Source: Bradyrhizobium sp. in8p8 (GTDB lineage: Bacteria > Pseudomonadota > Alphaproteobacteria > Rhizobiales > Xanthobacteraceae). Taken from it: a DNA stretch of 64,000 nucleotides. Below, piece after piece: positions 50,407 to 59,529 of this stretch (the first letter of the stretch is position 1; the number at the start of each line of letters is the position of its first letter). The stretch is from assembly GCF_000426845.1 (NCBI RefSeq), contig NZ_AUGD01000011.1, positions 1 through 64,000 on the forward strand, in the 5' to 3' direction. The notes under the pieces were generated by a model. It was not told where the DNA came from. It saw nothing but the letters and a program-made list of their open reading frames with translations, and ran no database searches. Position numbers and translations under genes: made by a program.

Positions 50407-51240
50407 TCAGCTGTTTCCGCTCCAGAGGTCGATCGGGAATGCACTCATCAAGGCACGATGATCGAAGTTGAGGCGCGCAGCCCCACCCATCTCGCGACCT
50501 TCGTCAATGCTCGAGGCAAACTCGACGGCAAACCGGCCGGTGCCCTCGTAATAGTCACGATACTTGAACTCGGATTCTCCGCTGCTCAGGCGCACGTAGC
50601 GAGCCGGTATCCCGAATGCCTCGGCGACAATGATGCCGTGGAGCGAGCTTGCCAGAACCAGCTCCGCTTCGAGAATGGCGTCAATTCGTCGGTTCCATGA
50701 TCCCAGCGGTGAGACCACCGTATCGGCGCCACGGGCGATGAGACTCAAATCGTGCAAATTCGGGACAAACACCCACGGCTTCTTGGCGGTGGGGCGAAAG
50801 CGATTCGGAAACAGCTGAGGGAGCAGCAACGCAGGGTCCCCGAACACTTCGGGTACCGCGATGCCCCGGCGCCGCAAAATCTCCCATGTACGAGGGCCGC
50901 GCACCGCTCGCACGTCCAGGTTCTGCACGCGGCGATTGAGGTCATCCTGGCCGGGGCGTCCGTTCACGCCGCTGCCCCAGATCACATCGTCATTTCGCGC
51001 GTAATGGAGCACGGAGCCGATCGCGAACAAGCGCGTTTGCCGCGGCACCTCGTCGGCGAGCGTATAGCCGAAATGCCGCAAGAGATGGTCAACGACGACG
51101 ACCGAAAGATAGTCGCCGAAATTTATCGTTCCATCGTCAGGACGCCAGAAGAACAAGTCCACGTGCGGATACGGCAGCTGATGAATAAAGTCGCAACCGA
51201 CCTCGTTCATCAACCGTCGTAGATTGGTCCGAAAATTCAT
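50407..51240 (-). CDS. Polysaccharide pyruvyl transferase family protein (277 aa)
   Basis: This protein resembles CsaB/ExoV-type pyruvyl transferases, which use phosphoenolpyruvate to put a ketal pyruvate on sugars. Motifs are NFGDYLSVVVVDHLLRHFG near the N-terminus (the DGTINFGDY entry), VRAVRGPRTWEILRRRGI, VPEVFGDPALLLPQLFP and ASSLHGIIVAEAFGIPARYV. The length is close to the usual ~300. A one-base gap to the downstream glycosyltransferase shows coupling. Pyruvylation would make the EPS acidic. Confidence 0.85.
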   Translation of the reverse strand: MNFRTNLRRLMNEVGCDFIHQLPYPHVDLFFWRPDDGTINFGDYLSVVVVDHLLRHFGYTLADEVPRQTRLFAIGSVLHYARNDDVIWGSGVNGRPGQDDLNRRVQNLDVRAVRGPRTWEILRRRGIAVPEVFGDPALLLPQLFPNRFRPTAKKPWVFVPNLHDLSLIARGADTVVSPLGSWNRRIDAILEAELVLASSLHGIIVAEAFGIPARYVRLSSGESEFKYRDYYEGTGRFAVEFASSIDEGREMGGAARLNFDHRALMSAFPIDLWSGNS

Positions 51241-51350
51241 GCTGCCTCGGATTGTAGCTGCTTTCTTGCCGTAGTGTCCTCGTAAACAAGGCGACTATTG
51301 GACCATTGCAGCCAATGGCTCAACGACGAAAGTCGGCCTAACCGGAAATT

Positions 51351-52832
51351 GTGACAGGCCTCCAATTGCGCCACGAGAATATCAAGCCGCGCTCGATCGT
51401 TTCGGGCGTCATTTGGTCCGCACTCGATTCCGCAGTCGGGCAGGCTCTCACGCTCGCGATCTACATGATCATGGCGCGGCTGCTGTCGCCGCAGATTCTC
51501 GGCATCGTGGCAACGGGGGCGCTGGCGCTCGAATTCTGCCGGGCAGTCCTGATCGAGAGCATCGCGATCGCGGTCCAGGCGCGTGCCGAGCCGAAGGACG
51601 AGGATTACACTGCCTCGTTCTGGCTCATCGCAGGTCTCTCCTTGTTTGCAGCGCTCGCACTGTTCGCCTCGAGCGGCGCGATCGAACGATTTTCGGGTCT
51701 TTCGGACATTGCCATCGTTCTCAAGGGGTTCTGCATCGTGGTGGCCGTACAGGGCCTGTCACGGACGCACGAAGCCTGGTTGATGCGCAATCAACTGTTT
51801 CGATCCCTCGCCATCCGCTCGCTTTCTTCAATATCGGTTGGCGGGGCCGTTGGGATCGGGCTGGCGATCCAGGGGTACGGGGTCGTTGCGCTGGTCGGAC
51901 AGCTCGTTTCGACGTCGTTGATCTCGCTGGTCAGCCTTTGGGTCCTGACGCCCTGGCGTCCTCGGCTCCGGGTCAGCCGGCAGGCTGTTGTCGAACTCCT
52001 GAGCTATGCGCGCTACGTGGCGCTGACGGGGATCACGAACTTCGCCAATGCCAATTCCGATCTGATTTTCGTTACCTGGTATACCGGCGCCGCCGGCGCG
52101 GGCTTGTACAGCCTGGCCAAGCGCCTGGTCAATGCCGTGAGTACCGTGATTGGGAATGCGTTGAACCGGGTGTTCTTTGCGACCATCGCTGGCCTCCAGC
52201 ATGACCGGGAAGCATCGCGTTCGACGCTGGTTGCCTTCGTCCTGTACACGTCGCTGCTGACGGCTCCGATCTTCGCCGGCATAGCGGTTCTGGCGCCGGA
52301 TCTGATCACTGCTTTCTTCGGGTCCAAGTGGAGCGGGGCCGCGCCTCTGCTCGCGATCATGTCGGTCACCGGATTCCTGACCACGATCGGCCTCTACAAT
52401 CACTCCGTTATCCTGGCGTTCGGCAAACCGCACTGGCAAACCTGGCTGACGCTGATCTACGCGGTCTCGAACATAGCAATCTTCATCCTCGCTGCGCCGT
52501 TTGGCCTTATCGCGATTGCTGTCGGCTACGTCGCTCGCGCCTTGTTGCTGTATCCGCTATCCGCCGGAGCTTCGATGCGGATCCTGTCGCTCGGTATCAG
52601 GCCCTATGCCGCGGCGCTGATGCCCGCACTTGCGGGCTCTGCGGTGATGGCATGCGCGGTGGCTGGTGCCTCCGTTGCGATGCCGGCCACGTCGCCATGG
52701 CTGCGTCTCGCCGCGCTCGTGCTGCTCGGTTCTTCGGTATATCTCGTCGTTGTTGTCGCGATCGCCCGGCCGGCCGTGGTGCGGATATGCCAGGAAATCC
52801 TGAGCCGAGTGCGGCGATCGTCGAAAACCTAG
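51351..52832 (+). CDS. Wzx-type lipopolysaccharide/EPS flippase (493 aa)
   Basis: A MATE/MVF-type membrane protein with about twelve to fourteen helices. The N-terminus IVSGVIWSALDSAVGQALTL with MIMARLLSPQILGIVATGAL is the usual start of polysaccharide biosynthesis flippases. Gly/Ser-rich helices such as AGLYSLAKRLVNAVSTVIGN and a central TALTGITN-like segment support it. It moves undecaprenyl-linked repeat units across the inner membrane. It is transcribed divergently from the pyruvyl transferase/GT4 pair and ends at a palindromic repeat. A second flippase lies at 58135-59529. Confidence 0.87.
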   Translation: MTGLQLRHENIKPRSIVSGVIWSALDSAVGQALTLAIYMIMARLLSPQILGIVATGALALEFCRAVLIESIAIAVQARAEPKDEDYTASFWLIAGLSLFAALALFASSGAIERFSGLSDIAIVLKGFCIVVAVQGLSRTHEAWLMRNQLFRSLAIRSLSSISVGGAVGIGLAIQGYGVVALVGQLVSTSLISLVSLWVLTPWRPRLRVSRQAVVELLSYARYVALTGITNFANANSDLIFVTWYTGAAGAGLYSLAKRLVNAVSTVIGNALNRVFFATIAGLQHDREASRSTLVAFVLYTSLLTAPIFAGIAVLAPDLITAFFGSKWSGAAPLLAIMSVTGFLTTIGLYNHSVILAFGKPHWQTWLTLIYAVSNIAIFILAAPFGLIAIAVGYVARALLLYPLSAGASMRILSLGIRPYAAALMPALAGSAVMACAVAGASVAMPATSPWLRLAALVLLGSSVYLVVVVAIARPAVVRICQEILSRVRRSSKT

Positions 52833-52842
52833 CTGCAAGACA

Positions 52843-52946
52843 CCTAAAGCGCGATGCGATTAGGATGAATCGTCATCGCGCTTTAGGTTGTTGTTTGAGC
52901 ATGATCTTTTCGGAAAACCGCTACACACTTTTCCGGATCGTGCTCT
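52843..52946. repeat. Two-hairpin palindromic intergenic repeat
   Basis: The first palindrome pairs cctaaagcgcgatg (52843-52856) with catcgcgctttagg (52874-52887). The second pairs gagcatgatc and cggaaaa with ttttccg and gatcgtgctc (52898-52946). I recall this composite sequence as highly repeated in Bradyrhizobium and Rhodopseudomonas genomes. Here it lies just after the flippase stop and may also end transcription. Confidence 0.75.
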
Positions 52947-53042
52947 AGCTCGCATTGGCCGCTTGTCGGGTCCCCGAAGGATCGAGCGGCTCGGCCTTCG
53001 GGATGTGGGCCGACCTCGCATCGCCCGGCGCAAGCCGGTTGA

Positions 53043-53500
53043 TCAATTTTCGAGCGGGATTCTCGAAGTAGTGATAGTCACGTCGGCGACGACCGTCAGA
53101 ATGATGCAGCAGACCAACGCAAACACTGGAAACATGCTTGGTTGAAGTCCGAAATAGTGCCACGCCGGCTTGAAAAGCAGGATCAGCAGCACTTCGTGAA
53201 CCATGTAGATCGCGTATGACGTGTTGCCGAGGCGGCCAAGCCAGTCAGAGCCGGGAAACCGGGCGAAGGCGCTTTCGCCGGTGGCTGTGACCCGGATCGC
53301 AAGAGAAAACAGTGTGATTGCGAGGTCGGGCTTGGCAAAGAAGTTGAGGACCATGATCGAGACGGCAAACAGTGCTATTCCGGCGAATGCGACTGGCTTC
53401 TTGCGATAATCGCTTGAGAGCCTGAACAGCACAGTCAGGAGAATCCCGCTCAGGGAGCTCGGAAGAGTCGCACCGTCGATCTTCGACCGGACGTCGCCGA
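53043..53500 (-). pseudogene. Acyltransferase family 3 C-terminal remnant
   Basis: The minus strand reads PVAFAGIALFAVSIMVLNFF followed by WLGRLGNTSYAIYMVHEVLL and PSMFPVFALVCCIILTVVAD. This is the last third of an acyltransferase of the same family as those at 44492-49274 (compare GRRSYSIYMVH). Upstream of about 53450 the reading frame is broken and no N-terminal signature is present, so only a fragment is left. Confidence 0.65.
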
Positions 53501-53728
53501 CCCCTTAAGATCCCGAGAATCGAAGGTTGCCCCGTACATCTGTGAGCGGTCCTGCCAGATCGGCAGGTGAGCATGGGCGACGACTCCATAAGGCAGCGCG
53601 ACCATGATCGCGAGCATCAGCGACGAGATCCCGCCCGCTGCGGTGCAATCGCGCCGGTCCGGAAATGCATGGAGCCCTTCCGATTGCAAATGGCCTTCGG
53701 CTCTCTGCTCATCGATGAGGCATGTGCT

Positions 53729-53765
53729 CGAAAAGCGAACTGGGGCGGACATGGTCCCGCCCCAG
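53729..53765 (-). terminator. Strong hairpin terminator of the large glycosidase gene
   Basis: ctggggcgg (53740-53748) pairs perfectly with ccgccccag (53757-53765) around an 8-nt loop. On the minus strand it is followed by ttcgcttttcg. It is 36 bp after the stop at 53801. Confidence 0.7.
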
Positions 53766-53800
53766 CAATCTTGCTGCCGGTTGGACGGCTACCGTCTCGT

Positions 53801-56800
53801 TCACACGAACACGAAGTCGTGGCTCGTCAGGCTGGTGACATAGACGTTCTTCAGCAGGATCGAGTCGTTCTCCGAGAACGTGATGAGCGCGTTCGTGCCC
53901 GACTGCGTCATCTGCAGGTGGCTGTAGTCCGCGGCCAGGAGCTTCGAGATCTGGATCACGTCGTGGGTCGTGGCGTCGCCGGCCTGGAAGTTGAGGATCT
54001 GGTCCTGGCCGTGATCATAGGCGATGGTGGTCGAATTCGGCGCGGCCGAGAACACGTCGTTGCCGGCGCCGCCCTGGATCGTCACGCCGCTCCCAACGGC
54101 CGTGACGTTATGGGTGCCGTCGGTCCTGGTCTGATCGATGAACTGCAGTGCATTGGCGGTGTTGTAGTTCTCGTGCTGCGTGATGCCGGCCTGTCCGTTG
54201 AAGTTAAACAGGAATACGTCCCTCGAGCCGTCGGCGTGGCTGGCGATCTCCTGGGTCTTGATGCCGGCGCTGTTATAGATGTCGGTCAGTTTGCTGCCGT
54301 CATCGTTCATGACCTGGGTAAAGTCCAGAGTGCCGTCGGCGTGGGTCCTTGTGATCTCGACGATATTGCCCGAAGCATCGAGGTGCTGGTGCTGGGTCGT
54401 GTAGGACTGGCCTTTGACGTTGTAGTTCCAATTGTCCTGCGTACCGTCGGCGTTCTTAATGTAGGCAGCAGTCTTGATACCGCCCGTGTACACAGTCGTG
54501 GAACTGTAACCGTCGGTCTTGGTCGTGACTTCGCTGGTGATGACGCCTTTGGCGTCGTACCACTCCGAGGTCTTGGTGCCGTCGACGCTCTGCACGAGGG
54601 TGAACGCCAGGCTGTTGTCGGCGTGGGTCCGCACGATGTTTGTGAGGAAGCCCGTTGAATCGTAAGTGTCGTGCTCGGTCGTGTAGTTCTGACCGACAAT
54701 GTTGGAGAGATAAACATCCCTCGAGCCGTCGGGGTGATAGTCGGTTTGTATCTTCTTGATGCCGGAGGCGTCGTAGTTGGTCACAACGCTGCCGCCGTCA
54801 CTGCCGACGACCTGGGTAAAGTCGAGCGTGCCGTCAGCGTGCCAGCGGGTCACCTCTGTCGTCTTGCCGGTCGGATCGAGATGCTGGTGCTGCGTGGCAT
54901 AGCTCTGGCCGGTGATGTTGTAGGTGAAATTGTCTTGGCTCCGGTCGGCATTGGTGATGTAGGCCGCAGTCTTTAGTCCGTTGGTATAGAGCGTGGTCGA
55001 GCTGTAACCATCCGCCTTCGTAATCACCTCGCTGGTAAGGACGCCCTTGGCATCGTACCAGTCCGTCGTCTTGATCCCGTCCTTGCTCTGCACCAGCTTG
55101 AACGCCATGCTGCCGTCTGCGTGCTTGCGGATCAGCGTGGTGAGGAAGCCGGTTGCATCGTAGATGTCGTGCTCGGTCGTGTAGTTCTGGCCGGTGATGT
55201 TGAACAGGAAGACGTCCTTACTGCCATCGGCGTGACTTTCGCTTTGCTTCGTCAGTACTCCCTTTGCGTCATAATAGGTGGCGACGCTGCTGCCGTCATT
55301 GTTGACGACCTGCGTAAAATCCAGCGTGCCGTCGGCGTGCTTGCGAGTCACGGCCGTGACCTTTCCGGTCGGATCGATGTGCTGAATCTGCGTGGTGTAG
55401 CTCTGGCCGGTGACGCCGTAGGCATAATTGTCCAGACTGCCGTCGGCGTTCTTGATATAGGCCTTGGTCTTGACGCCGTTGCCGTAGAGGGTCGTCGATG
55501 TAAAACCATCGGCCTTTTCAACCACCTCGCTGGTAAGGCTGCCGACGGCATTGTACCAGTTGGTCGTCTTGGTGCCATCCGGGGTCTGCATTAGCTTGAA
55601 AGCCAGGCTGCCGTCGGTATGCAGGCGCGTCAGGGTCGTGAGGAATCCGGACGCGTCATAGACGTCGTGCTGGGTCGTATAGTTCTGGCCCTTGATGTTG
55701 TACGTCCACACGTCCTTGCTGCGATCGGTATGGTAGTCGGTCTCGACCAGCTTTACTCCGGAGGCGCTATACAGCGTGATCACGCTGCTGCCATCGTTCT
55801 TGTAGACCTGGGTTGAATCCAACGAGCCGTCGGCATGGCTGCGAATGACCGAAGTAATCTTCCCTGATGCGTCAAGGTGCTGAACCTGGGTGGTAAAGCT
55901 CTTTCCGACGACGTTGTAGGAATAGTTGTCCTGCGAACCGTCAGCGTTCTTAATATAGGCGACGGTCTTGACGCCGTTGGTGTATAGCGTCGTGGAGTAG
56001 TAGCCGTCCGGCTTCTGCACGATCTCGCTGAGAAGAGTTCCCGCCGTATTGTAGGTATCTGTGGTACGGACGGCGTCGGTGCCGACGTGAACGAATTTCG
56101 TCTTCACGCCGCCGGTGTAGCTGATCAGGTCCTGGGAGCCGTCGCTGTAGACGACGTTGGTCGACGTCGGCTGCCCGCTCGCATTCAGGCCGGTGTCGGA
56201 TGTCGAGAGCAGCTTTCCGCTCGAATCGTAGGTCTTCGTGTTGGTCCAGGTCGCGGCCGTATTGGTCACCGAGAACGAATATCCGCCCTGGATCTTGGAG
56301 AGGGCGCTGCCGTAATGGGCGATGATGTAGTCCATGGTCGCCTTCGAAGCGACCGGCAGGACGTGCGAGTCGGTCAGCGTGATGGTCTGCAGCGCCGTCG
56401 AGTCGCTCAGGTCGGACAGTTGCGGCACGATTTCGGCAGCAGCGCCCGTAATGCTGGTCCGGCTGTCCGGCGGCGTGGTCGTGGTCGGGGGCGCATCGAT
56501 CTCGATGATCACGGGGTGATCGCTGACAGGAATGGTGATCGTGCTGACGTCGGTGTAGCTGGCAATGGCCGTGGTCCCCGTCAGCGTGTCGTACACCTTC
56601 ACAGTGTGATGCACGGCGCCGAGATTCACAGTGACGGTCTGGGCCGCATTGGTCAGCTCGGTGTCGGTGGCGTCGTTCCAGAGCTTCGGCTCGGCCCACA
56701 CGACGAGCTCGTAGGCGCCATTGCTCTTGCCGAGGACCATGCTGTTGCCTGTGGCCGGCATGTTGCCCAGGGTGTAGTTCAACGGGTCGGTCGGCTGCTG

Positions 56801-57709
56801 GCCGCCCTTGCCGTCGTCGGCCAGGATGGTGGTCAGGTTGTGGATCGCCGTCGCGGCGAGCTTGGGCGTGCCGTCGGAGTTGAACAGGCCGAAATTGGCT
56901 TCCGGATTGGTATTGCTTGCGGAGGAGTCGCGGTCGAACAGCTCGTAGAGGTAAGTCTGGCTCACGCCGGCCTTGTAGGCATCGACCAGGGTGTTCAGGA
57001 TCGACTTGGCCTGCACCGTCTCGTTGACGCCGAGATATTGCGTGTTGGCTTGCGTGGTGTAGCCGGTTTCCGTGATGACCACGGGCTTTCCCGGCGCCGC
57101 AGTCATGACGGCGCTCAGAGTTGCCGCAATTGAGCTGCTCGGATTGAGGCTGGTGCTGACATAGGCGTGGGCGTTGGCGTAGTCGACGGAGGCCGACATG
57201 TTGCCGAGCTGGCTGTAGCCCTGAGGATCGTTGTAGGCCAGTGACAGATTGTAGACGGGGATGCTGCCGAGCGCAGCATTGGCATTGACTGCTTGATAGA
57301 GGGCGCTCTGGAATTGAGCCGCGGCGGTGAGGCTCGAGCTGCCATTGTAGCTGAAGGGCTGATGATTGGCCTCATTGAGGCCCTCGATGGCGCTGATGCT
57401 GCCCGGGTGGCTCGTTGCGAACTTCTCGAGCGACGCGATATACTTCTGAAGCCCGGCCGTACCCGATTGGGGCAGGGCGGACGACACCAGGAAATCGAAC
57501 TTGTAGCCGGCAGCGGCAAGGCCGTCGACCACCGGTTGCGCGGCGGGGCTTGTCCCCATCGAGTCGCGCAGATGCGTGACGCCGAGATATTTCAGGTCGT
57601 CGACCATCAGCGCGAGATTGTTGTAGCCGGTCCACCCGAAGCCGGCATGCGTGTTGACGCCGATGGAGTTGATGAAGCCGCTGGCGGACAGGACGGTTTG
57701 ATCAGGCAT
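53801..57709 (-). CDS. Giant secreted clan GH-A glycosidase with tandem repeats and RTX-like end (1302 aa)
   Basis: The start at 57709 (MPDQTVLSASGFINSIGVNT) shows no Sec signal. Residues ~10-420 form a TIM-barrel glycosidase of clan GH-A: acid/base Glu113 in EGLNEANH and nucleophile Glu214 in VVITETGYT, with a small beta-domain after it. Residues ~530-1205 are about four copies of a 166-residue repeat (498 bp), each made of two similar halves with blocks such as GSLAFKLMQTPDGTKTT and SYTTQHQHLD. The C-terminus has one nonapeptide-like turn (GGAGNDVFS) and a beta-roll end (DSILLKNVYVTSLTSHDFVF), typical of type I-secreted proteins. It probably acts on or binds the EPS outside the cell. No transporter for it is in the window. 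Confidence 0.82.
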   Translation of the reverse strand: MPDQTVLSASGFINSIGVNTHAGFGWTGYNNLALMVDDLKYLGVTHLRDSMGTSPAAQPVVDGLAAAGYKFDFLVSSALPQSGTAGLQKYIASLEKFATSHPGSISAIEGLNEANHQPFSYNGSSSLTAAAQFQSALYQAVNANAALGSIPVYNLSLAYNDPQGYSQLGNMSASVDYANAHAYVSTSLNPSSSIAATLSAVMTAAPGKPVVITETGYTTQANTQYLGVNETVQAKSILNTLVDAYKAGVSQTYLYELFDRDSSASNTNPEANFGLFNSDGTPKLAATAIHNLTTILADDGKGGQQPTDPLNYTLGNMPATGNSMVLGKSNGAYELVVWAEPKLWNDATDTELTNAAQTVTVNLGAVHHTVKVYDTLTGTTAIASYTDVSTITIPVSDHPVIIEIDAPPTTTTPPDSRTSITGAAAEIVPQLSDLSDSTALQTITLTDSHVLPVASKATMDYIIAHYGSALSKIQGGYSFSVTNTAATWTNTKTYDSSGKLLSTSDTGLNASGQPTSTNVVYSDGSQDLISYTGGVKTKFVHVGTDAVRTTDTYNTAGTLLSEIVQKPDGYYSTTLYTNGVKTVAYIKNADGSQDNYSYNVVGKSFTTQVQHLDASGKITSVIRSHADGSLDSTQVYKNDGSSVITLYSASGVKLVETDYHTDRSKDVWTYNIKGQNYTTQHDVYDASGFLTTLTRLHTDGSLAFKLMQTPDGTKTTNWYNAVGSLTSEVVEKADGFTSTTLYGNGVKTKAYIKNADGSLDNYAYGVTGQSYTTQIQHIDPTGKVTAVTRKHADGTLDFTQVVNNDGSSVATYYDAKGVLTKQSESHADGSKDVFLFNITGQNYTTEHDIYDATGFLTTLIRKHADGSMAFKLVQSKDGIKTTDWYDAKGVLTSEVITKADGYSSTTLYTNGLKTAAYITNADRSQDNFTYNITGQSYATQHQHLDPTGKTTEVTRWHADGTLDFTQVVGSDGGSVVTNYDASGIKKIQTDYHPDGSRDVYLSNIVGQNYTTEHDTYDSTGFLTNIVRTHADNSLAFTLVQSVDGTKTSEWYDAKGVITSEVTTKTDGYSSTTVYTGGIKTAAYIKNADGTQDNWNYNVKGQSYTTQHQHLDASGNIVEITRTHADGTLDFTQVMNDDGSKLTDIYNSAGIKTQEIASHADGSRDVFLFNFNGQAGITQHENYNTANALQFIDQTRTDGTHNVTAVGSGVTIQGGAGNDVFSAAPNSTTIAYDHGQDQILNFQAGDATTHDVIQISKLLAADYSHLQMTQSGTNALITFSENDSILLKNVYVTSLTSHDFVFV
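54100..56000 (-). repeat. Coding tandem repeats of 498 bp (about four copies)
   Basis: Equivalent codons for TTLYTNGVKT-like segments occur near 55993, 55495, 54997 and 54499, an exact 498-bp period. The last copy is incomplete and ends near 54100. Each unit consists of two related halves of about 83 codons. The frame is kept throughout. Confidence 0.8.
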
Positions 57710-58134
57710 TGCACACTCGAATTTCAACGCGAGCAAAATTGCTCGCAGGATTTGCGTTCAAGCTTCATTGTCGAGTGTGAATTTCAGATAAAAATCGTAG
57801 CTACAAATCGCGAGCGAATGAGGTTCCTTGTGCAGGAACAGGTCGACTCGAGTTGCAGCCGAATGCTGATGCGATGCCTGCGCAGGATGGCACGAGGAAG
57901 GCGCTTTCAAGAATTGCGCGACCCATGCTGCTGAAACTATGCGCACATCGCGCGGCATCGCTTGGTTGCTCAGCCTGTTGGCAGGTGCCGTTTTCGTTGG
58001 CGCGTAAACTATGGACGATTAGCGCTTTGGTTGTACGTATTTTCACGGGGTCTCACTGCCGGATTTACCAGGGCCGCTTACGGTTCCATAGGAGCGGCTG
58101 ACTAGCCACTTGCTTCCGTGAAGGGACAGCGCAG
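57710..58134. other. Intergenic region upstream of the large glycosidase
   Basis: About 425 bp between two minus-strand transcription units. It holds the promoter of the glycosidase gene and the 3' end of the GT4/flippase operon. No gene or clear terminator was recognised. Confidence 0.4.
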
Positions 58135-59529
58135 CTATCTGCCTCGGCGGGCCAGCATCAGGAAGTCTCCGCGCCATCCGACGATCGCAGTCGCGATCGC
58201 CGCGATCACGATCTTGCCGGCGAGCCATGCCGCGGGCTCGGTCGGAATTGCGCCGAGTGATCCGATCAGGACCGCAGCCGCCACCGCCTGCGCGACCAAC
58301 GACCAGCGCGGGAATGCGTCGAAGCGCAGGGTCGGACCGAGCGCAGCGAGGATCGTCGCAAGTGTGGCGACCGAAGCGCAGCCGACAGCCTGCCGCGGCG
58401 ACAGGCCCGCCCATGTTGCGGCAAACACGACAGCTGCGACGGTTGCGAGCTGCCCCGCGGCGACGACCACAAGCCTGGTCGCGAGCTTCTCCAGGTGTGG
58501 AACGACGGCAGCTGTGGCCTGCAGATGGGTGTGCAGGAAATAGAAGACGGCGACTGCCGGCGCCGTCGCCAGAAAGCCGTCAAGGCTCTCGCGTGGCACC
58601 ACCATGCGGGCGGCATCAGGAATGAAGCCTACCAGCCCACCGAGCAGCACAAGGGTGGTGCAGACCATGAATTCGAACATCCGTCGGGCCGATTCAACCG
58701 ACTTCACGACCGGCCGGCGTTCGAACTCTTTGACCACGTCGGGATAACTTACGGTGTGGATCGCCGCATTGAGAACCCAGAACGGGCGTTGCAGCAGATC
58801 GAGCGCGATCGAGAATCCGGCACCTGCGCCGGTCGCGCCCAGCCTGCCGATGATGATGATCCGGAGCAGAACGGGCACCGACAGATGGATGACGGACGCG
58901 CCCGCGGCGAGCATGCCGTAACGGGCGAAGCTCTTCCAGTCGGCCAGCATCGTCTGCAACGAAGTACGCTCTACAGGCGTGCGATAGACGGCCATGCCGG
59001 CAAGGAGGCCCAGGACGTGACCCGACGCGATACCGAGCAGCGCTGCCTCCGCCGTTCCTGAAGTCGCTGCTCCCAACGCGCCTCCGGCCAGAAGCGCGGT
59101 TGCACGGAGTGCGAGAAGAGAGGAGGCCACTCCCAACCGGTCGGACAGACGCACCGTCAGAAAATAGAGATCCGTCAGGCCCTGAAGCACGGAAATGCCG
59201 AGACCCAGTGCAATGATCCCCGTCGGCAGGACACTGGCCAGAGATGCGCAGCTGCCGCCCACGATCAGCGCGCCAGCACTCGACAGGCCTGCTGCAAAGA
59301 GCGACCACCTCAGCCGAGCCGCCTCGTCTTCGTTGGCTGCCGCCAGGAAACGCAGTCCGGAGAGCTGCAGCCACTCGAACATCAGAACGCAGAGCAATTG
59401 GCTCGAGGCCAGTGCCAGCGAGAAATTGGTGTAGGCGGCGGCGGGCAGCAGATGGCTGACTGCGAAGATCAGGATGATCGCCGCGGCGCTCTGATAGACG
59501 TAGCCCGCCATCGCGAAGAGGCGTGTCAT
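58135..59529 (-). CDS. Second Wzx-type polysaccharide flippase (464 aa)
   Basis: A polytopic membrane protein with about twelve to fourteen helices. The start MTRLFAMAGYVYQSAAAIIL is followed by IFAVSHLLPAAAYTNFSLAL, the usual flippase N-terminal layout, and central helices include YGMLAAGASVIHLSVPVLLR and GAGAGFSIALDLLQRPFWVL. Its ATG overlaps the stop of the GT4 gene before it (ATGA). It is diverged from the flippase at 51351-52832, so the locus either serves two polymers or one of them has another role. Confidence 0.85.
   Translation of the reverse strand: MTRLFAMAGYVYQSAAAIILIFAVSHLLPAAAYTNFSLALASSQLLCVLMFEWLQLSGLRFLAAANEDEAARLRWSLFAAGLSSAGALIVGGSCASLASVLPTGIIALGLGISVLQGLTDLYFLTVRLSDRLGVASSLLALRATALLAGGALGAATSGTAEAALLGIASGHVLGLLAGMAVYRTPVERTSLQTMLADWKSFARYGMLAAGASVIHLSVPVLLRIIIIGRLGATGAGAGFSIALDLLQRPFWVLNAAIHTVSYPDVVKEFERRPVVKSVESARRMFEFMVCTTLVLLGGLVGFIPDAARMVVPRESLDGFLATAPAVAVFYFLHTHLQATAAVVPHLEKLATRLVVVAAGQLATVAAVVFAATWAGLSPRQAVGCASVATLATILAALGPTLRFDAFPRWSLVAQAVAAAVLIGSLGAIPTEPAAWLAGKIVIAAIATAIVGWRGDFLMLARRGR

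Noticed and set aside
54100..56000. Regular repeats at 498-bp spacing that could suggest an array
   Set aside because: They are in-frame coding repeats of the large glycosidase gene; unit length and absence of spacers rule out CRISPR.
53567..57133. Long plus-strand ORFs (363 aa at 53567-54658, 348 aa at 56087-57133) opposite the large glycosidase
   Set aside because: They mirror the repeats of the real gene, are rich in Val/Gly/Arg from antisense GC-rich codons and have no domains.
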